A DNA stretch of 64,000 nt from Chimonanthus salicifolius (lineage: Eukaryota > Streptophyta > Magnoliopsida > Laurales > Calycanthaceae). Both the position numbers and the translations under genes were made by a program. The notes under the pieces were generated by a model. That model saw only the letters and a list, made by a program, of their open reading frames with translations, was not told where the DNA came from and made no database searches. Below are positions 25,063 to 37,146 of this stretch, piece by piece. How positions within the stretch are numbered: the stretch's first letter is position 1; each line of letters opens with the position of its first letter. The stretch covers positions 39,750,314-39,814,313 of the forward strand of contig CM023536.1 in NCBI GenBank assembly GCA_013350335.1, in the 5' to 3' direction.

Positions 25063-25256
25063 GTCATGAGAGCGACTTACAACGCGAAGCATAATAGGAG
25101 TTAGTACTCCTCAACGACAATCACAAGCAGTCGTGAGAGCAACCTACAATACGAAGCATGACAGGAGCTATACTCCTCAACGACAACCACAAACAGCCGT
25201 GAGAGCGACCTATAGTGTGAAGCATGATAGGAAGCTATACTCCTCGACGGCAACCT
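25063..25256. repeat. Tandem repeat, 3 x about 66 bp
   Basis: Units start at 25063, 25130 and 25196 with GTCRTGAGAGC or GCCGTGAGAGC. Each contains GAAGCATRAYAGGA and ACTCCTCRACG. It lies inside LTR fragment X. Confidence 0.85.
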
Positions 25257-27280
25257 TATATGACCAAGTCCCATAGTCAACGCCACCGTTCTAATGGGGT
25301 TCCTTAAACAAAATAATTATTTTGTCACACCAACCTCCTCTAGGAAGTGGAGACTCATACTAGTGGGGCCCAAGCAAGATAAAGGTACATCATCAAGTCC
25401 TATAAACTCTTTAGGTCTCATCCCAACACTAGTAATTCTTAATATCATCATGCCTATTAATACAATATCTCATACTCACATCATAGCTAACCTCCTAGGC
25501 ACACATCGGTGAGTAATGCAAAATGGATCATATTCACACTTACATAGGCAACATATATGTCATAATCATATAATGACCATTATTTCACAGTGATAGCAGC
25601 ATAGCACATTTGATTATGTTTCATACATTCAATACAATTATCACGTTGGATTATTTTAGGGACATGGACTACATACCAACCTTGAGATACACACATCGGG
25701 TTTATTTACACATACTCTTTGTCCTTGCAATTTATTCAACCTGTCTCATGGTGGTTTAACATCTTAAGTCCAATAACTCCCTTTTTACAGCATAAACCCA
25801 ATTAAATTTATCAATAAATCATCTCAGCCCTTCACAAGGGTCTCCAATAATTACCACAATTTTTTTGTCATCATAACAAGATAATAGATATGCTATAAAT
25901 CACATAATAGAGAATTAATAACATCTCATGCATAGCATAAGGCACATCTATCCTATTTATCATCCATTAAATACCTCAATAACACAGTTCATTCCCTAAA
26001 TCAATCAAAATCATACTTGCATTCATACAATATGTTTTTAACAATCCTCACCTCAAAATCACGATGTCTCGCGTTCATCTTCGGGTCATACCTTAACAGG
26101 TTTGGGGTTCAAAGGCTCTAATAAAAAACAAAGAGCATAATACATCCCTATTAGTTCATCGATTAGGCCAAAACAAATCTTATAAGTAAAATCTCCAAAT
26201 TTAGACCTAAGCTTTACCCATAATCTAGTTTAATACCCTTTTTCCTAATTTACTTCCCTTTCCATGGGTTCAAAACTCAATTTCAATTTAGATCTACACC
26301 CAAACAATGTTCCATAACAAAATCCCCAATTACTTCCATGGATTCCTCTCCAAATAAAGCCTAAAAGCCATCACATTCCATTAAGATCTCATCAAATAAG
26401 AAGAAAGGGAAAGAGAAGGATCATATATCTTACCTTTGGAGGAGAAGAAACCGTGCAAAGGGGCGCTCTATTTTTTTTTTATAAACAAAGAGTGATAGAG
26501 AGCGGGACGTCACGACGCGAGCTAAATCCGAACTTCTAAAGTCCGACCCTTAACTGGCCAACCCTATGTGTGCATGGACTAAGTCCATGAAAACGGTTCA
26601 CACATAACAAATATCAACATGCAGAATTAAAATCAAAACATGCGGAATTCAGATTATAACATGCGGAATTATAATAGAACCTAGTTCTATTCCATTTCAG
26701 ATAGCAAAGTTCGTCAAATCTTTAATCATTAATTAACATAACATAATTATCCAAATAATCATCCAACCATCTAAATTATTACACGTCCGAAGTCTAGTTA
26801 CTCAAACACAAGTACATAAGTAACTTAATCAAAATATAAACTAAATCATCCAAGCTCCTATGCCTGGCCCGTTTCCCGTTCATCGTTCCCCTTGTTTCCT
26901 ATATCATCCACTAGGGTAGAAGTAGGGCGTTAGAACAACGCGCCCAGTAGGTATTCCAATTAGGGCTAACTCATGGTTAGTACAAAACATGCATATAACA
27001 CAATAATAAATCCATATAAAAACAATGTCATGTCATGTGTAGTATGCAATGAGCCCCACCCATCATAAACACATGTATCCTCTTGATGGAATTCTCATCA
27101 TCGAGGTACCCCCACATAGGTCTTTCGGACGCCCCGACGGAGTGTGGTCCCCTCCGGTTTCTTCTTGATGGGATTCTCACCATCAAGGTATCCCACATAG
27201 GTTTTTCGGACGCCTCGACTGAGTGTGGCCCCTCTGGTTACAATCCTTCACCCCATGCCATACATGAGATGCCAATGAAA

Positions 27281-27518
27281 CACATGTTATTTTATCATAT
27301 AAAACATAGCATTTAAAACTTACATTTTAAAACATATCCAACACATGCTATTTATCATATAAACATAGCATTTAAAACTCACATTTTGAAACATATCCAA
27401 CACATGCTATTTTATCATATAAACATCGCATTTAAAACTCACATTTTGAAACATATCCAACATATGCTATTTTATCATATAAACATAGCATTTAAAACTC
27501 ACATTTTGAAACATATCC
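27281..27518. repeat. Tandem repeat, 4 x 60 bp
   Basis: Four units of 60 bp each contain TTATCATATAAA, CATAGCATTTAAAACT and ACATTTTGAAACATATCC. They are highly similar, so the expansion is recent relative to the surrounding LTR. LTR Y at 49351 lacks it. Confidence 0.9.
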
Positions 27519-27747
27519 TTTGCAATATATATTCATCAAAATAAGATAAAAATATTGTACATAAACCCATGGTTTCAAAGAGGTGGAATCCTATCCAAAG
27601 ATCACTAACGTGTCCTTGCACTTTCGTCCGATAACCACTCATGATTGTACACACCTTGTGAGGTCCCGTTACCTTATATATAACAATCAATTAAAACCAA
27701 GTCCCACTTGCTTCACAATAATGTCCAAGTCCATAAACCCAACTTGT

Positions 27748-28782
27748 GGGGTTCAGCCATATACCATGGCCGAACCTCACCCCTTTTGTTTTAGTTTCCT
27801 TCTTTGGTTTATTAATCAATAACCCCTATGTTAAACATTTAATCACTTCCCTTTTTTTTTAATACAACATACATAAACCCTAAGTCCATCAAAACAATCC
27901 CCATGGGGTTCGGCCATACACCATGGCCGAACCCATGGTCTTTCATTTTTTGACCATAATTACATTTATGCCATTATTCCCTCCATGGTTAGTCACCTTC
28001 ATTTATTCATTCATGTTTAGGTTCAAAACATAGATCCATAAACATCTAAGTCCAGCAAACCTTCCCCATGAGGTTCAGCCATACACCATGGCCAAACCCA
28101 TGGTCCCTTATTTTCACTTAATTACGAAAATGCCATCCATGGCTATCATTCCATTAATCTCACCCGTCATCCCTTGGTTTGGTGAACCATTCAAAAAAAT
28201 ATACATAGGCAATATTAAATTCATAATTGAACCACAGATAGTTCTTTAATCCAAACATGATCCACCAATGAGTGACCCATTAAAAATTGGTTCATGGGGT
28301 TCGGCCATACACCATGGCCGAACCCTATGATGTCTAACTTTCCAATTATAGCAATTGCATCCTTGAATCCATAAATCAAGGTTCCTTCCTTTTAATCCAA
28401 AAATCCATAATTAGAAACTTTCCAATTTAATCTCCACCTTCCAAAAAACAATCCATCATTAGATACTTTCTAAATTAGTAACCTCTTCCATGGGGTTCGG
28501 CCATAGTGTATGGCCGAACCCTATGGTTCCAAAATCCTCACTTTAACAAAATTTAACCAATATAAATTCCTTAAGATCTTTCCATGGTTTTCATGATGAA
28601 ATTGCATCTAAGAAACATCAACCATAAATCCATTTAAAATCCATTATCATTCACTAATGACCTTCCATGGGTTCGGCCATGCACTATGGCCGAACCCTAT
28701 GGTTCATTCTTTCCATTAAAATTAACATAATCATCTCCCAATTTTCTTCCATGGGGTTCGGCTATACACCATGGCCGAACCC
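27748..28782. repeat. Seven dispersed 27-30 nt hairpins
   Basis: Imperfect palindromes of the form GGTTCGGCCAT, short loop, ATGGCCGAACC occur at about 27748-27776, 27905-27934, 28072-28099, 28296-28325, 28492-28521, 28669-28697 and 28753-28782. They sit in otherwise diverged AT-rich sequence. Five more are in LTR Y (51007-52355). Confidence 0.85.
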
Positions 28783-28860
28783 TATGATTCTTTTCTTTAA
28801 AACAAATTTATCAAAATACTAACTGGTTCCGCGACTCCTCCAGTTTTCCTTCGCTCCGAT

Positions 28861-29450
28861 TGGTTCTTTCGATCTTCTCTTCCCTGCGCACGCTCTCCTC
28901 CTAGATCTTTTCTTCAATGGTCTCTCTCTCTGCATCGGTGGGTTCTCAATGTTGGTGTGCACGTTGAACAGCAGATCTGAGAATCCACTGTGCTTCTCTC
29001 AATGCTATTGTTCACATTTCAACTGTATGGTATTCTTTTCACACAATACCCACTGTATGTGCTTCACTGATCTGATCTACTATAATCAGATCAGTTCCTT
29101 CTCTGCACACAGCTGTCAGCCTCCTCTCTTGTTTGTGTGTCTTCTCTTGCTGCTGTGTTTCAGCAACTTCCCTTGTTCGGCTGGTTCATACAGACAAACT
29201 GTCTGTATCCTATCTGCCTGGCCAATGAAACTGGTTTGTTGTCTAAACCAGTTTGGCTGTTCTGCTGAGTCTACTCACAAACCACCGTATATTGCTGATC
29301 TCAAGAACACCACTGGCTCTCGATGCAAGCGTCTCTTCGATTGCTGCAGACAGTGCCAAGCCCCTTCTTTTTTTTTTTAAGCCGAGAACTCCCCTGTTCT
29401 CTTGTGTGTCTCAAACAGTCTTAAGCCCCTGCAACTTTCTTTCCATACTA
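28861..29450. other. Pyrimidine-rich sequence of unknown origin
   Basis: The plus strand is strongly C/T-rich with CTG/CTT words. A 143-residue frame (28949-29380) is Cys- and Phe-rich, matches nothing I know and is probably chance. It may be U3/R sequence of the adjoining LTR fragment. Confidence 0.35.
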
Positions 29451-31654
29451 TGATGTGAATTTTAATTTACTCGCAAGTGTACGAACCAGTTTATAGTATA
29501 GAGTATGAGTGCGAGGTCGTACCCAAGGGAAACCGACAAAATATATGTATGAAATAAAAAATGGCACTATTAAAAATGTGATTTAAGGAAATAGTTTTCT
29601 AAAACATATAGTTATCATCTTAATTTAGAACAATAAATTGTTTTGATGAATTTTTGGGAAAAAGGAAAATAAATCAAGAATAAATAAATTGTTTACATAA
29701 TCTACAATGGAATCGGGTCAGACATCGAAGCGGCATGTTATCCTATTTAAAAATAATAAAATCATGGCCTAGACTATGAAATGTTCTAGAGTTATAAAAT
29801 ATAATTCAAATTTATCTCCTATTAAAATTCTAATTAGAATTTTTATGTCATCCATTAAATCAGATTTTTTTCAATTCAAGCCTTAGGCTTGAGCGGGTTT
29901 TAAAACTTGTGTTTCCCCAAATCTAAAACAACTGTTCTTGATAAGAACCTTAGACTGGAAAGACGACAAGTCTCACTGATCCCAATAGGGGTTCTACTTT
30001 CCTTGAAAAAATTCTAAAAATAATTTCTTACATAATGTTCATAAAAAGAATTAAAAATAAAATACAAATCATCACTATTAAATATTTTAATAACTGGGAC
30101 CACCATAAATCTAAACAACTGCCATGAATTTTTATTTAAAAAATTGGAAATGAAATACAATCCTTTTGGACTTGACATAAAAATAAAAAAATAAATAACT
30201 TACAAGAAATTAAATATTTTTCTCTGTCTTTCTTCGTCCAACTTCAGTCTCTTCGACGTCTTACCCGGTTCAACTTTCAATGGACCCAAACACTTGAATT
30301 TATAGGAGAGAAGGGATGAGATAAGAGACCCTTCAAATTCGATCTAGATAAGAGACCCATTTAAGTTCAAGTTCAAATTCAGCCGGGATAAGACCCATTT
30401 CAAAATTTCCATCGGCTAACACATCTTCTTTATCTCTCCTTCTCTGTTGAAAACCCAACTGACTCTATCTCTTTTTTTTCTTCTTATCTTTTGTCCTTAT
30501 TCTTTGGATCGGTTAACTTATCCTTATCTTTCCTTATTTGAAACCCACTACACGGCAGCTCTTCTTTCTTTTCTCATCTTTCCTCTGCTTTCTCATCTTC
30601 CTTATCTCTCCATCTTCTCAGCACATAATCCTTTCCTTATCTTTCTCACTTTCAATCTTCTCTGCATCGGTTTACTCCTTATCTTTTCTTTCTTATCTTA
30701 TCTTTTCTTCTCAGTTATATCTTCTATTCAAATCCTTCCTTATCTTCTTCTTTCTTACTGTAATCGGTTAGCTTATCTTCTCTGCTCATCCTTATCACAG
30801 CTGCTACACGGTTCAGCTGCCTCCTCTGCTCTCAACTAATGCCCTTCTCAGCTGCAATTGCATCACAGATCTTCGGCCTTCTCTGCTGTATGACCATCCT
30901 CAGTTGGCTGCTTACCTTCTTCCTTTGAACCTCAAACTACAATCTGTCAGCGGGAGACTCTGCTGCTGCCACTGGTTACAGCTGCTCCACCATCGGTTGC
31001 TGCTATGCTGTGTGGCTGCCCTTCTCAGCTGGCTAGTATCATCATCTCTTCTCAGTTCTTCTTTCTTTCCTCTGCTTACCCCCAGCTGACTGCGATGGAA
31101 CCTTGCTGCTGCCTCTGTGTGCAGTGCTGGCTACTCAGACTGCTCTCCATCGTCATCTCTTCTCAGCTGCTATCTTCTTTTTTTGTCTTCTCTTCAGATG
31201 GCTGTTATGCATGACTGCTATTTGACCGTTGCTGCTGCCCTGTTGCTCTCTATCTTGTCTTTTTTACATGAGTCCTGCAACCAGAGAAAGGAAAAAAGTA
31301 GAAAAGAAATGGAAAAAGAAAAGAAATAAAAATAGTTTCTTTCAGGCTTTCCTTAGGTACGGGGCATCCCTATCGACAGTAAATGAGAAGGGTTGGTAAA
31401 TGAGACTTGAATAAAATTTAAATATTAATTACATGAGTTGCAGAAGAAAAACTTTAATCTACCCATTCCGAAGGTGATGTCGACTGAATTTTTGACTTAG
31501 CCATTTTTTTATCATTGTTTTATTTTCTTTTCTCGTATTTTTCAAAATAAACTATAAAACTAAAAACAATATTTAAACATATCTAATATTTATAAAATAA
31601 GGACTAATTAATCTAATATTAAGGGGTAAAATTGTAATTTTACGGTGTTCATCA
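29451..31654 (-). mobile_element. Tat-type gypsy 3' LTR (R1)
   Basis: The left end TGATGTGAATTTTAATTTACTCGCAAG is the counterpart of the TGTTGTG...ACTCGCAAGC end of the LTR at 53810. On the minus strand the LTR starts TGATGAACACCG at 31654, immediately after a polypurine tract. Length is 2204 bp. The pyrimidine-rich block at 30440-31260 produces several long plus-strand frames that are composition artefacts. Confidence 0.75.
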
Positions 31655-32930
31655 AATACCCCCAAACTTAGATTTTGCTAGTCCTCGAGCAAAACAAAAA
31701 GAAACTACGACTTAAAAACTTAAAAATCCTACACCACTTTCGCTGGTACTCTTGATTGCATTTAGCATATGCAATAAGCCTTAAACCCCTAGGTTACCCC
31801 TAATGGACGAGTTATAGTCTCGTGAGGGTTTTCAGTGATGATACCCACAAACATCAAATTTTTTTTTTTTAATTTTTTTCAATTTTTTCAGCAAAAACAC
31901 ATAGCCAAAAATCTAAACATCATACAACTCTAAAATTTGTTTTACAAAACTTATACTCGGAGTGTTGTGTGTGATAGTCATTATTAAGACAATCTTCTTT
32001 TTCCAAATTGACACAAGTTTTATAACCACCATTGGAAAATATGCTTTGACTTCAATCCTCACCAAATATATCTCTTAGAAAGATTAACGCTCAAAGGTGG
32101 ACTTATTTTCTCTCAAGGTATATGTGAGCGGAGTTTATGTTTTCAAATCAAAATTCTCACATATGTTTCAAATAAAGACGGCATAGATGAAGAAAATAAT
32201 TGATCTCATGATTAGATGCCACTTTCCTAAGAACATTGAGTCAAACACCTTTATTTTTCCTCCTCTATTCTCGACATGAAATACCTTATTTAGACTTAGG
32301 ATCAATAGGACTTTCCACTGGGACGAAATGAGGCTTAGGACCGGGTCATATCAAAGAAGGGATAAAAGACTCTAAGAATTTACATTTTCATAAGAAAAGG
32401 TTAGAAGTCTTCATAATATGAGCGGGATATTTTTCCTCTAATATTTTTCACAATTTTTTTTTTTAACATCCCATTTTGACGTATGGATGTTATTATTATT
32501 ATTATTTTTTTTTAAAACAACTTTTCTTTTCTTTTTTCAACATCCCTCTTTGATGTATGGATGTTCCCATGTTTATTTTCATTTTTTCAGTGAATTCTAT
32601 CCCAAAGTCTTCCCTAACCTTTTCTCATATGATGATAGGTAATGAATATAAAATTTTTGGCTCGAACTCCATATCCGGAGTTGGGTATGGAAGATGTGGC
32701 TAGTCAATAAAAGAGGCTACATTAGGCTCAAATGGGGAACTATCAAGATGGAATGACCAAAATAGGTGGGCTTGAAGGCTCAAATGGTCCAAAAATGGCC
32801 TATATCATATCTTAAGTTTCATAAGATGATTTCTTTGTTTTGAATAAATTCAGAAAAATTTCAGGTCTACTAACTCAATTTTGATGGCGTTCTTAGTAAT
32901 ATGACCAAAACAATGATAATGCCTAATTCA
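31655..32930 (-). mobile_element. Tat-type 3' internal region with polypurine tract
   Basis: The minus strand ends GCTCGAGGACTAGCAAAATC then TAAGTTTGGGGGTATT (31655-31671), the signature found before the 3' LTR of Tat/Athila-type elements. The following sequence has near matches at 46943-47270 and, inverted, at 47400-48115. Examples are GGACGAGTTATAGTCTCGTG and GACCGGGTCATATCAAAGAAGG. It is the long untranslated stretch between pol and the LTR. A part near 32640-32930 recurs at 35000-35260. No gag-pol follows. Confidence 0.7.
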
Positions 32931-33315
32931 ACTTATCCCAACGTGTGACCCATTTTAGGACCATCCTAAAATCTTTCCATTTAATCTTAGATATCGTTTT
33001 AAGATATTCTAGCATATCAATGTGGATATGAAAATCCCACATACCTCTCATGCGCATATCCTTAATCTAGATAGATATATGTTTCATATCAACATCACAT
33101 ACGCGGCCAAATTAATCCATATTTAATTTTTAGACATATTGCATACCCTTTTTAATTCAACCCCATTTAAATTTTATTGAAACCATTTCCAAAACCGTTG
33201 GGTCTTAATTCGGCAATGAGCCAACCATTTACCCATCTAAGGTCCATATCTAATAATTCACAAATTAAATGGGTAATTTACATATATATTAATAACTTGA
33301 AAATCCGAGGTGTTA
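32931..33315 (-). mobile_element. Gypsy LTR 5'-end fragment (Z)
   Basis: The minus strand starts TGTAACACCTCGGATTTTC at 33315, similar in layout to the TGTAATAACCTGAATTTTTG start of LTR Y at 49351. The plus strand to the right (ATTTTGATTAATTTAG) is Tat LTR sequence, so this LTR entered a Tat LTR. Its other end is lost. Confidence 0.5.
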
Positions 33316-34950
33316 CAATTTTGATTAATTTAGTACATTTTTAGAATTGAATGTAAGTGCTAAAAATTTTTATTAGATTTTTCGTACTTTAAAAAGCCCA
33401 ATTATTAAGCCCATTAAGAAAAGTCCATGATGAAATTCACATGTATAAAGACTATTTTCATTATCTCAAAGTACATATGAGGAAATTCGAAATTTACAAG
33501 TCATTATCAGAGGATTTTCGAATTTACCAAGTGGATTAAAGAAAGAGAAACAAAATAAGAAGTGGAGAAAAAGAAGAAAGGTTTGACACATCTTCAGTAT
33601 TTTGGCCATAAAGTTTCACTCTAATGTCCGATTGCTTTGATTCTTATGGATTAGAAATAAGACTTCAAGGGCTACAACTTTGTTATTTATAACATTTTGT
33701 GATTCGGACATTAACTAGGTCAAAATGGAGCTGCAAGATGATATATGTGTAAAAAATGGGATTTTGCATCCACTTTCCTTGTATGAAATTTACTATTGTT
33801 TCCACCTCTTGCCTCCTTTAAGTCATTCCATATTTAGCACAAACCATATCAGCCCTCTAAGTTTCCTTTACTTTATTTAAATCTTTAAATCCAAGCCACT
33901 CACTCCACCTCCTTTCATCTATAAATACTGTCCCTCTCCCATTGAGAAAATTGAACTTAGGCTGTTATTTTTGGAGCATAGGGAGGAAGCAAAGGAAGAC
34001 AAAGAGAAGGGAAGACAGTGTCGAATTCAAATTACACAATGGATTTCAGGTTGGTGCTTTAACTTCTCATTATAATGTCTTATTCAAATAAGTCCATGGT
34101 TATGTAATTTTAATTCTTTGTTTTATTAATAAAATTAAGACAAGCATTTTAGATCTATGGTTTTCCACTTAATTTTTGTTGATTACGATAGTTTGATCTG
34201 ATTTTTAATCTCTTTATTAATACATATTTTGATTTAATCTTAGAATATTCATCTCAAACATCCAAGTTTTGGAAAAACTTAGAATCTTAATTTTCCATTC
34301 TAAGACTCTTTCTAAGAGTATGTGAAGAATTTAAATTTAGAATTTTATGTTGAATTCTCTCTAAGCCCAAGGTTTATTTTGATTATTTATTGATTAATGA
34401 AACTCATGTTTTTCTTAATTAAATTAATTATTAATGAAAATTTTGAATCAATGATCATTAGTAAATGAGAGCTCCATTGTAAATATGTATATATATTTTA
34501 TTTTATTTTCTTTTCTTTATAAATTCAAATTCTTGAAAATTGTAAAATAGGTTGGAAATAATTCAATTGCATCTTAATTTTGTGTTCTAAGTTAGATTAA
34601 GATTATTTATAATTTTTAGATCAAATCCACCATCTTTATTAAAATTAGATCTCTTTAATTGTTAAATTCAATTTTTAGATGTGGTTTCTAATTTTAGATC
34701 ATGTTATCTATCTTTAAAATATTTTTAAATTAAAATTAAATTTCTTAATTAGATAATTAATTCCATATTTAAGATTGATTTTCATGATTTTCCAAATTTC
34801 TTAAAATATATAATTCAGTGGTGTATTTTTTCACGGATATATTTTCCTAAGTTCCGCTGGGTTTGACCTCACACTCAATCACTATACTATATTTTCTTAA
34901 GTTCTAATGGGTTCGACCTTGCACGTAATTACTATTTCTTAAATTTATAA
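33316..34950 (+). mobile_element. Tat-type LTR fragment, inverted (copy C)
   Basis: The sequence is the reverse complement of about 37200-38840. Shared stretches include GATTAATTTAGTACATTTTTA, AAAAAATGGGATTTTGCA, ACACATCTTCA and CTCCATTGTAAATAT. The first ~270 bp of the LTR are missing. Near 34900-34950 the LTR end is duplicated and then meets an oppositely oriented fragment. Confidence 0.65.
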
Positions 34951-37146
34951 ATCGCAAGCGCACAAACCATTAGATAGTATAGGTCACATATTTTCAATGT
35001 AGGCTCAAACTCCACAACCAAAGTTAGGTATGCATAACATGGTTAACAACAAAAATAGGCTAAATTTTCATTCAAAGCTTAAAATGGAAACTAACATGAT
35101 AAGATGACCAACATAGATAGGCTTCAAAGGCTCAAACAATCCAAAATAATGGCCTATATCATTTCCTAAGTTTCATATGAATAATTATATAGCTTCAAAT
35201 AAATTCAGAAAAAATTAGGTGTAATAATCCAATTTTGATTTCGTTCTCAGTATTTGACTAAAATCAAAGAATAATGAGATCTAACAATGAAATAATACGC
35301 ACATCAAAGAAAATAAATAGTTTACTTATAAGCCCTCAGAAAAATTGAATGGCTCAAAAGTTCACTGGGTTACAAGTCTCTACTGGTATTCTTTCGGTGA
35401 TTACTCAACTCATGAATATTCTTCTTTTTCAGCTAATATTAACATGGCTGTGTAAATTTTACTGAGCATAAATTTTATAAAATTCAATAGGAAAAGCATG
35501 ATATAAAAAAATTTATCCACATATTAATGTTGAAAATCAAAGATTTTTTCAAAAAAAATCAATTTTTTTTCAAAACGACAAAGAAAGAAAAAAAATGTAG
35601 CCCCCCAATACCTCCAAACTTAAATTGAACATTATCCTTAATGTTCCCTAATCTACCTGCGCATCAGCAAATTAGAAGAAAATATCAGAAACGAACAACT
35701 AAAGTTCAAAAAATACATGAGATGGCTCCCTTTATTCAAACCTGCAAAAAAACCAAACACACAAAAACACAAACACACAACAAGGACTCTAGACTAACAT
35801 TCAAACACAAAAGCTAACTCAACAAAAATGAAAAACTAAACGATACACTGACAAACATCGACACACACACACAAACTCGGAGATTCACACAAAATTCAAA
35901 AACCTAACTTAGACTGACGGACAAACAAATTCACAAACACGAACAATCAAATCCTAATCTAGTTATCAAATACTCACATAGTGTTTTTTTTATTCAACCT
36001 AATCTAAAAATGCAATACTCGAAGCAAATATACAAACAATAATCAAACAACTAGACTAATGCATGAAATTAACACCCTAATATGCATGATCAAATTAAAT
36101 ATATATTTTTTTTTAAGATTTTTTTTTATGCAAAATAAATGCAAACATCATAAGAAAAGTTATATGAATGCATGAAAAAAATAAAATTCAAAGAAAATGG
36201 TTCAGGCACTTACCTTGGCCGACAATGCTTACTTTCGATAATTTTAAAGCGCAATACAAAATCCTTGAAAAATTTAACACACCAAACCTAGGTGAAGATT
36301 TTGAATCTCATAAAAACATGCATGATCCTAAACTATATGCAATTTTCTAATATTATAACTAGTGGAGAAAATTAACTAATTGGAACCTAATTAAGAACTC
36401 TAAATGAAATTAAGACCATAAAAATTTCTAAATTAATATCCACCAAATTAATCAAAATTAGATTTTTAAGTTTAAGAATATTTTATTAAAGTTCAAAGTT
36501 CTTTTATGATTTATTTATTTTTCAATTTAGATACTGTAATTGGAAACCTTCCAAATTTAGATGGGGTTCTTAAATTAGAAATTTTCTAATTTTAGAAACT
36601 GTCCAAAATTAGATATAATCCAAAATTAAATACCAGTAATTGGAAACCTTCCAAATTTATATAAGAGCTTAAATTAGAAATTTTTTAAGTATAGAAACTG
36701 TCCAAAATTAGACACCTTCTAAAAATAGTAATTTCTAAAATTAGACAATTTTGAAACTTTCCATAGACAGACGTTCCAAAATTAAAACTTTCCAAATTTA
36801 ATTTATTTTCTAAAAATATAATGTAGCTAAATTAAATTAAAATTCTAAGATTAGAAAATTCTAAAAAGAGAAACTAATTAATTTTGAAAATTTCTAAAAA
36901 TTAAAGTTTCCAAAAATAAAAAGTTTCTAAGTTTAGTAGTGTTTCCAAATTAAATCATCTCCAGTTTTTTGTTCTTTCAAAAAACCTCTAATTTAGGTAA
37001 CCTTTCAAAATTAGAGTTTCTAAAAATAGAAACTTCTAATTTTAAAAAGTTGACAAAAATAGAAATTTTCTAAAAATAACATTATTTCTCAAAATAAATA
37101 ATTCAATGACGATTTTCTAAATTCCCCGGTAACGGAGCCAAAAACT
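34951..37146 (-). mobile_element. Gutted Tat-type internal region
   Basis: At 34951-34982 the first bases of a minus-strand LTR (AAATTTATAAATCGCAAGCGC) are fused to internal 3' sequence. The fragment continues through CCTCCAAACTTAAATTGAACATT (about 35607), a region homologous to 1-600, and a leader rich in short AAATTAGAAA/TTTCTAA words (36380-37117). It ends in a primer binding site. No gag or pol sequence is recognisable, so the coding part is deleted or this was a non-autonomous derivative. Confidence 0.6.
37123..37140 (-). other. Primer binding site of Tat element B
   Basis: The minus strand reads TGGCTCCGTTACCGGGGA, 6 bases after the LTR end CCCAACA. It has the TGGCnCCGTTnCCGGGGA form typical of Tat/Athila-type gypsy elements, where minus-strand synthesis starts. 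Confidence 0.8.

Larger units (their letters stand above)
24243..26466 (-). mobile_element. Chromovirus-type LTR fragment X
   Basis: The left end TGTCACGCCCTGACCC is the reverse complement of an LTR 3' end finishing GGGCGTGACA, so the LTR lies on the minus strand. At its far end the minus strand reads CCAAAGGTAAGATATATGATCC, which resembles the G/GTAAG site inside the LTR at 49351. Upstream U3 is missing: at about 26466 the sequence switches to a second LTR family. It contains two tandem repeats. ORFs here are not genes. Confidence 0.6.
26467..28860 (-). mobile_element. LTR fragment, relative of LTR Y
   Basis: The sequence corresponds to the reverse complement of about 50750-53735. Shared landmarks are the GGACGTCACGACGCGAG block near 26505, TAGGGTAGAAGTAGGGCGTTAG near 26911, the GACGCCCCGACGGAGTGTGG tandem units near 27128 and 27212, and seven copies of the GGTTCGGCCAT..ATGGCCGAACC hairpin. 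The terminal ~45 bp of the LTR are missing on the left and the U3 part on the right. It is fused to fragment X, suggesting recombination between related LTRs. Confidence 0.65.

Noticed and set aside
24714..27518. Regular repeats that might suggest a CRISPR array
   Set aside because: The units are directly adjacent without unique spacers, the sequence is plant nuclear retroelement DNA, and no cas genes are present.
24238..29450. TACT on both sides of 24243-29445, as if a single LTR with a 4 bp duplication
   Set aside because: The two ends belong to different LTR families and chromovirus insertions normally duplicate 5 bp. A 4-base match is easily chance.
30447..31329. Several overlapping Leu/Ser/Phe-rich frames that look like membrane proteins
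   Set aside because: They result from the C/T-rich block of a Tat LTR. Overlapping frames are all open because stop codons are rare in such composition.
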